Below the pieces are notes generated by a model. That model saw only the letters and a program-made list of their open reading frames with translations, had not been told where the DNA came from and did not search any database. From an uncultured bacterium (lineage in GTDB: Bacteria > Bacillota > Clostridia > TANB77 > CAG-508), in NCBI GenBank assembly GCA_905215845.1, contig CAJMRU010000025.1, positions 1-8,722 on the forward strand: a stretch of DNA of 8,722 bases, written 5' to 3'. The stretch's first letter is position 1. Every line of letters begins with the position of its first letter. Made by a program: the position numbers and the translations under genes. Below, one piece after another: positions 7,910 through 8,722 of the stretch.

Positions 7910-8467
7910 ATGAATAAAACTAAAGAAGATAAAGAAATAAAAAGTAAAAAGGAAATAAAGAATATAAAAAAGAATTCAAGAATAATATTAATATCAATTG
8001 TAATTATTGTACTTTTAGTAATAGTAGGAATATCAATATATTTTCTTTTAAAAAATAATAAAAATGTTGATGAATTAGGAAATAACAAAGAAGAAAACAA
8101 TCAAAAAGAAAGTACGTCATTAATAGATTATGAAAACATGAATAATGTTGAATTAATAGATGGAGAGAAGAAAAATAATTCAAAAGCTTTATTAGAAGAA
8201 AAAAACTTCAAAGGACTTAAAGTAAAAGATATTAAGTTAGAAGAAATAAATGGAACTACAAATTTTACTGCGAAACTTGAAAATAATACAAATGAGGATT
8301 TTAAGAGTTGCATAATCGTTCTTATTTTTACAAATGAAGATGGAACAGAATATGCAAGATTAGAAGGTTCAATATCAGATATTCCTAAGGGAAAAAGTAC
8401 AATTTTAGATGCTAGCACAACATCTGATTTAACAAATGCTTTTGACTTTAGAATTGAAGAAATTTAA
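7910..8467 (+). CDS. Hypothetical single-pass membrane protein, possible FxLYD-like outer domain
   Basis: I do not recognise a named family for this gene. From the ATG at 7910 it encodes 185 residues; an ATG at 7904 would add two but sits too close to the ribosome binding site. A lysine-rich N-terminus (1-24) precedes one strongly hydrophobic segment at 25-47 (IILISIVIIVLLVIVGISIY), without a signal-peptidase site or lipobox. The positive-inside rule places the N-terminus in the cytoplasm and the rest outside. A low-complexity Asn/Glu/Lys linker (48 to about 98) leads to a C-terminal domain (about 99-185) with alternating hydrophobic strands, NNTNEDFKSCIIVLIF, a DGTEYARLEG turn and IPKGKSTILDA. 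That order resembles FxLYD-type beta-sandwich domains of Gram-positive envelope proteins, but this is a pattern judgement only. It lies 164 bases after rpoC with no visible promoter of its own, and a terminator starts 6 bases after its stop. Its function is unknown. Confidence 0.8.
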   Translation: MNKTKEDKEIKSKKEIKNIKKNSRIILISIVIIVLLVIVGISIYFLLKNNKNVDELGNNKEENNQKESTSLIDYENMNNVELIDGEKKNNSKALLEEKNFKGLKVKDIKLEEINGTTNFTAKLENNTNEDFKSCIIVLIFTNEDGTEYARLEGSISDIPKGKSTILDASTTSDLTNAFDFRIEEI

Positions 8468-8473
8468 GATATG

Positions 8474-8518
8474 AAAACACAAAAAAGACTATTAAAAAAT
8501 AGTCTTTTTTGTGTTTTT
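8474..8518 (+). terminator. Strong intrinsic terminator after the membrane protein gene
   Basis: A perfect 20-base-pair stem joins 8474-8493 (ending AAGACTATT) to 8498-8517 (starting AATAGTCTT), around an AAAA loop, with the 3' arm ending in a run of T (8514-8518). It starts 6 bases after the stop codon and should end the rpoB-rpoC-membrane protein transcript. The A-tract on the 5' side means it could also stop transcription arriving on the opposite strand. Confidence 0.93.
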
Positions 8519-8722
8519 ATAAGAAAAATTCGTAATATTAAAACAGTATAAAAACATAAAGATATATTTTGAAATATAATATATAAAAATTGATAAAACC
8601 CTTATATCCGTATATTTTCCCGATATTTATTCATAAAAACAAATAAAGTTACAAAAATGTAATAAAAATTTAATATTTAAATCACAATATAGCAAACTAT
8701 ATAGCCGTATATATAAGGGGAA
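8519..8722. other. AT-rich non-coding region with a long-range inverted repeat
   Basis: No gene is visible in this stretch. CCCTTATAT (8599-8607) is the exact reverse complement of ATATAAGGG (8711-8719), and CCGTATAT occurs directly at 8608-8615 and 8705-8712. ATATAGC is also repeated at 8687-8693 and 8699-8705. The closing AAGGGGAA (8715-8722) looks like a Shine-Dalgarno site for a gene starting just past the window. If so, this stretch is that gene's leader. A TATAAT at 8575-8580 has no acceptable -35 box, so no promoter is called. Confidence 0.4.

Noticed and set aside
8575..8580. Perfect TATAAT as a promoter for a downstream gene
   Set aside because: No acceptable -35 box lies 16-18 bases upstream and no extended -10 TG is in register; such hexamers arise by chance in DNA this AT-rich.

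Overview
The window carries the two large RNA polymerase subunit genes of an AT-rich, low-GC Gram-positive bacterium, most likely a member of the Clostridia. This rests on the Firmicutes-type beta and beta' layout (the trigger loop runs straight on, without the large insert found in E. coli), strong Shine-Dalgarno sites, TTG and GTG starts, heavy AGA/ATA codon use, and a close match to remembered clostridial RpoB and RpoC sequences. The genus cannot be fixed from the sequence alone.

Layout, all on the + strand: 1-190 is a non-coding leader with a possible three-way RNA fold and the rpoB ribosome binding site. Then come rpoB (191-3955), an unusually long 259-base spacer with two hairpins and the rpoC ribosome binding site, and rpoC (4215-7745). 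A 158-base spacer follows, most of it one interrupted inverted repeat of about 107 bases. A small gene for a single-pass membrane protein (7910-8467) is closed by a strong intrinsic terminator (8474-8518). The last 200 bases are very AT-rich and gene-free; they end in a Shine-Dalgarno-like AAGGGGAA that probably belongs to a gene just beyond the window.

RpoB and RpoC together form the catalytic core of RNA polymerase. All catalytic and zinc-binding residues I checked are present and both genes are intact. The membrane protein is probably co-transcribed with rpoC, because no convincing promoter is seen between them. Its terminator would separate rpoBC from the translation genes (rpsL, rpsG, fusA, tuf) that often follow rpoC in Firmicutes.

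This is mainly an ordinary core-genome region. I see no defence system, mobile-element gene, CRISPR array or RNA gene. The points worth a second look are the structured spacers, two places where RNA pairing could hide a ribosome binding site, the long acidic tail of RpoB, and the uncharacterised membrane protein in the rpoBC unit.
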